Source: Actinomycetota bacterium | Lineage (GTDB): Bacteria > Actinomycetota > Thermoleophilia > Miltoncostaeales > Miltoncostaeaceae | Reading direction: 5' to 3' | NCBI GenBank assembly: GCA_963169235.1 | Contig: CAUJCX010000035.1 | Span: forward strand, 186,001-250,000 | Length of the DNA stretch: 64,000 nt | In this document: piece after piece, positions 61,141 through 64,000 of the stretch | Layout: every line of letters starts with the position of its first letter | Numbering within the stretch: position 1 is the first letter of the stretch | Made by a program: the position numbers and the translations under genes | The notes under the pieces: model-generated | The model's input: the letters and a program-made list of their open reading frames with translations, nothing else | Database searches by the model: none | What the model was told of the DNA's origin: nothing

Positions 61141-62772
61141 ATGTGGACGGGGCGGCGAGAGAACCTGGGGCGGGTCCGCGAGATCGGCCAGGTGGCCGCG
61201 CGGCACGGCTTCGGATGGGCGTTCGGGCGCACGATCCCCGGCGAGACCCGCGACCCGCGCACGCGCGGGCGGCGCCTGCGCGCCATGCTCGACGAACTGG
61301 GCCCGACGTTCGTGAAATTCGGCCAGCTGCTGTCCACGCGCCCGGATCTGCTTCCCCCTGACGTGGTGTCAGAGCTGCGCACGCTTCAGGACCACGCCCG
61401 TCCGGTGCCGTTCGACGCGATCCGGGGCGTGGTGGAGACCGAGCTGGGGTGCGCGCTCGAGGACGCGTTCGCCGAGTTCAGCACCGAGCCGCTGGCGGCC
61501 GCATCCATCGGCCAGGTGCACACCGCCCGCCTCGTCGGCGGGGCGGAGGTGGTGGTGAAGGTGCAGCGCCCCGGGGCCGAGCGCACCGTGCAGGCCGACG
61601 TCGCCCTGATGTACCAGCTCGCCGGGATGCTGGGGGAGCGGGTGCGGCGACTGCGGTTCGTCGACCTGGCCGCCCTGGTGGGCGAGTTCGACGCCAGCCT
61701 GCGGCGCGAGCTCGACTACGGGGTCGAGGGGCGGGCGCTCGAGCTCTTCCGCGAGAGCTTCCGGTCGAGCGACAACGTACGGGTACCCGCGGTGCACTGG
61801 GACCAGTCCACCACCCGCGTGCTGGTGATGGAGCGCCTGCCGGGCACGCCGCTGTCGCAGCTGGACCTCGCCCCGTGGAGCGACGCCGACCGCCGCACGC
61901 TGGCCGCGCGCATCTCGCACACGTGGCTCGAGATGGTGTTCGAGCACGGGCACTTCCACGCCGACCCGCACCCGGCCAACATCATCGTGGAGGGCCCCGA
62001 CCGCATCGGCCTGATCGACTTCGGCATGGTGGGGCAGCTGTCCGCGCGCGATCGCGAGGCCGCCATCCGCCTGCTGGTGGACGTGATGGACGGCAACGCG
62101 GAGGCCCTGCCACGCCGGCTGCGCGCCCTGGGCGTGCGCTATCCGCAGGCCCGCGAGCAGGAGCTGGCCGACCACCTGGGCATCGTGCTGCGCCGCTACG
62201 CCGACCAGGCCATGGGCGACATCGACGCCCGTGCGCTGGTGTCGGAGATCTTCGCCACCGTCTACTCGCTGGACGTGACGCTGCCGAGCCACTGGATGCT
62301 GCTCGACAAGACGCTGGCGACCCTTGCCGGCGTGGCGCTGGAGGTGTCGCCCGCGTTCGACGTGTTCGCGCTGGCCCGGCCGTACGCCACCCGGGTGATG
62401 GCCCACCGCCTGCGTCCCGACCGCCTGCTGATGCAGGCCTACGACGACGCCGAGCGCTACGCCGGAGCGTTCCGCGAGTACCCGTTCCAGGTCGCCGACG
62501 TGCTCGAGGGCGTCACCAGCGGCACGCTGGAGGGCACGGTGCACATCGCCGAGCTCGACTCTGCGGCGCACCACGCGCAGGCCAGCATCAACCGCGTCGC
62601 CCTGGCCATCGTCAGCGCGTCGCTGTTCGTGTCGTCCGCCATGATCGCCACACTCGCACGAGGAGGTCCCGACGTCGCGGGCCTCGCGTTGGCCGCGGGC
62701 CCGCCGTTCGTCGTCGCCGCGGTGCTGGCGGGCTGGGTGGCGGCGGGGGTCGTGCGATCGCGGCGCTGGTGA
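61138..62772 (+). CDS. ubiB: UbiB/ABC1-family atypical kinase
   Basis: The family aids quinone synthesis or lipid trafficking through an atypical ATPase. The 544-residue protein has KFGQLLSTRPDLLPPDVV (the KxGQ motif), the Ala-rich loop AAASIGQVHTARL in place of a P-loop, VVVKVQRPG, FHADPHPANIIVEG and LIDFGMVGQL (the DFG-like metal motif), and two C-terminal membrane helices (ALAIVSASLFVSSAMIATLA and PFVVAAVLAGWVAAGVV). The GTG at 61138 or ATG at 61141 begins it. It is probably not part of the upstream family and may act in menaquinone formation, which is inference. Confidence 0.9.
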   Translation: MMWTGRRENLGRVREIGQVAARHGFGWAFGRTIPGETRDPRTRGRRLRAMLDELGPTFVKFGQLLSTRPDLLPPDVVSELRTLQDHARPVPFDAIRGVVETELGCALEDAFAEFSTEPLAAASIGQVHTARLVGGAEVVVKVQRPGAERTVQADVALMYQLAGMLGERVRRLRFVDLAALVGEFDASLRRELDYGVEGRALELFRESFRSSDNVRVPAVHWDQSTTRVLVMERLPGTPLSQLDLAPWSDADRRTLAARISHTWLEMVFEHGHFHADPHPANIIVEGPDRIGLIDFGMVGQLSARDREAAIRLLVDVMDGNAEALPRRLRALGVRYPQAREQELADHLGIVLRRYADQAMGDIDARALVSEIFATVYSLDVTLPSHWMLLDKTLATLAGVALEVSPAFDVFALARPYATRVMAHRLRPDRLLMQAYDDAERYAGAFREYPFQVADVLEGVTSGTLEGTVHIAELDSAAHHAQASINRVALAIVSASLFVSSAMIATLARGGPDVAGLALAAGPPFVVAAVLAGWVAAGVVRSRRW

Positions 62773-62835
62773 GCGGCGCCTGACGCGCGTCGCGGCGCGG
62801 CGACCCGTGTCACAGTGGGTGGTGGGGGGTGACGG

Positions 62836-64000
62836 ATGGGCTGGCGCACATCGCGGGTGAGCTACGACGACGTGCTGCGGGTGCGCGACGCCCTCGGATG
62901 CCCCGAGATGCTGGCGTTCGCGCTGGTGCGCCGCGGCCTCGGCGACCCGGACGCGGCGCGCGAGTTCATCGCGGCCGACGGGCCGCTGGAGCCCCCCGAG
63001 ACCATCGCCGGCATCGGGGACGCCGCCACCCGGCTGGAGGCGGCGCTCGCGCGCGGTGAGCGCGTCGCCGTCCACGGCGATTACGACTGCGACGGCGTCT
63101 GCTCCACCGCCGTGCTGGCCGCCTACCTGCGCGGGCGCGGGGGAGACGTCACCACGTTCCTGCCGTCCCGCTTCACCGACGGCTACGGCGTGCACGAGGG
63201 CACGGTCGACGCGCTGGCCGACGATGGCGTCCGCGTGCTGGTGTGCGTCGACTGCGGTACCACGGCCGTGGAGCCGCTCCAGCGGGCCGTGGAGCGCGGC
63301 ATGGACGTCATCGTGCTCGACCACCACCTGGCGGCCGGCCTGCGTCCGCCCGGCATCATCGCCAACCCGGCACTGGGCCCGCAGCGCGACGACGCCCCCG
63401 CCGCCGTCGGCGTGGTGTTCGCGCTGGTGCGCGCCATGGGCGCGCGTCAGCCCCACCTGACGCTGGGCGCGGATCCCGATGGATTCATCGATCTCGCCGC
63501 TCTGGCCACCGTGGCCGACGCGGTGCCGCTGGTGGGCCAGAACCGGCGCATCGTCGCCCGCGGCCTCGCAGAGATGCGGCGCAACCCCCGTCCCGGCATC
63601 CAGGCGCTGTGCCGCGTCGCCGGCATCGACCCGCGCACGCTCGACGCCCGCCATCTGGGCTACTCGCTGGGACCCAGCATCAACGCCGCGGGACGCCTCA
63701 CCAGCGCCACGGAGGCGCTCAGCCTGGTGCTGGCCGACGACGTCGACGCCGCGCTGCCGCTGGCGGAGCGGCTGTGGACGCTCAACGTGGAGCGCCGCGA
63801 CATCGAGCGCCGCATCACCGAGGAGGCCATCGCCCAGGTGGAGGCGTCGCCCGACCACATCCGCGACGCCGACGTCATCGTGGCGTACGGCGACGGCTGG
63901 CACGAGGGCGTCGTCGGCATCGTCGCGTCGCGCCTGGTGGAGCGCTTCGGGCGGCCCGCCATCGTGCTGTGCCGCGACGGCGACGACGCGAAGGGATCGG
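62836..64000 (+). CDS. recJ: Single-stranded-DNA exonuclease RecJ (3' end outside the window)
   Basis: RecJ degrades single-stranded DNA 5' to 3' in recombination and mismatch repair. The 388 codons here hold the DHH phosphoesterase motifs: VHGDYDCDGVCSTAVLAAYL (D-Y-D-x-D-G), VLVCVDCGTTA, VIVLDHHLAAG (DHH), then SLGPSINAAGRLTSATEAL, and the start of the DHHA1 part (IVAYGDGWHEGVVGIVASRL). The family is about 560 residues or more, so roughly a third is missing. GGGGGGTGACGG precedes the ATG at 62836. RecJ often lies downstream of secDF, as here, though genes A-C and the UbiB gene intervene. Confidence 0.93.
   Translation, partial: MGWRTSRVSYDDVLRVRDALGCPEMLAFALVRRGLGDPDAAREFIAADGPLEPPETIAGIGDAATRLEAALARGERVAVHGDYDCDGVCSTAVLAAYLRGRGGDVTTFLPSRFTDGYGVHEGTVDALADDGVRVLVCVDCGTTAVEPLQRAVERGMDVIVLDHHLAAGLRPPGIIANPALGPQRDDAPAAVGVVFALVRAMGARQPHLTLGADPDGFIDLAALATVADAVPLVGQNRRIVARGLAEMRRNPRPGIQALCRVAGIDPRTLDARHLGYSLGPSINAAGRLTSATEALSLVLADDVDAALPLAERLWTLNVERRDIERRITEEAIAQVEASPDHIRDADVIVAYGDGWHEGVVGIVASRLVERFGRPAIVLCRDGDDAKGS

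Overview
The window is very G+C-rich, densely packed bacterial chromosome, with about 65 intact protein genes and no rRNA, tRNA or CRISPR array that I could find. The mix of genes suggests an actinobacterium: an F420-type NADP reductase, a B12-dependent mutase with MeaB, LigD, pdxST-yebC-ruvCAB, yajC-secDF, GTG starts and LexA boxes of the CGAAC-N4-GTTCG type. Secreted DUF11, beta-helix and collagen-like proteins, plus a stand-alone CheW under a flagellar-type promoter, would fit a motile member of Thermoleophilia (Solirubrobacterales-like). The class assignment is inference only.

Layout. 0-6.4 kb: small regulators and a cysteine supply cluster (Rrf2 regulator, PfkB kinase, CysK, CysE) interrupted by a surface protein with beta-helix and collagen-like repeats. 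6.5-17.4 kb: secreted DUF11 protein, PcrA helicase, FolD, F420:NADP reductase, asparaginase, nitroreductase, metallopeptidase, FtsH, ThiL. 17.5-20.5 kb: CheW, a DUF4097 protein, a LexA-controlled small protein and hypothetical proteins. 20.6-31.6 kb: MFS pump, methylmalonyl-CoA mutase with MeaB, envelope proteins, LigD, an RpiR-type regulator. 31.7-36.1 kb: tightly overlapping pdxS-pdxT-yebC-ruvC-ruvA-ruvB.

36.2-54.5 kb is an accessory block between ruvB and yajC, two loci that are often neighbours in actinobacteria. It holds a TetR regulator behind a seven-codon leader peptide, a LOG protein, a lysE/lysR pair split by an AbiV-like defence gene, a subtilase, a two-component system, a decayed stretch (46.4-49.8 kb) with remnants of VapBC, an IS3 transposase, RpiB and YchF and a broken HepT beside an intact MntA, then ychF, an ArsR/SRPBCC pair, FKBP, a glycosyltransferase and a PAP2 enzyme. 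54.6-64 kb: yajC, secDF, three genes that share an unrecognised C-terminal domain, a UbiB-type kinase, and recJ running off the end.

The most interesting signal is regulatory. Five sites read TCA(A/G)-N15-(G/C)CCGA(T/A), the shape of a flagellar sigma28 promoter. They lie upstream of cheW, the beta-helix/collagen protein, and each of the three genes of the unrecognised family after secDF. This ties an undescribed three-gene family to a likely motility or surface regulon. Two further points stand out: a perfect-arm LexA box in front of a small protein whose N-terminus carries a sliding-clamp-like motif, and widespread leaderless starts (TANNNT, 6-8 nt, then RTG).
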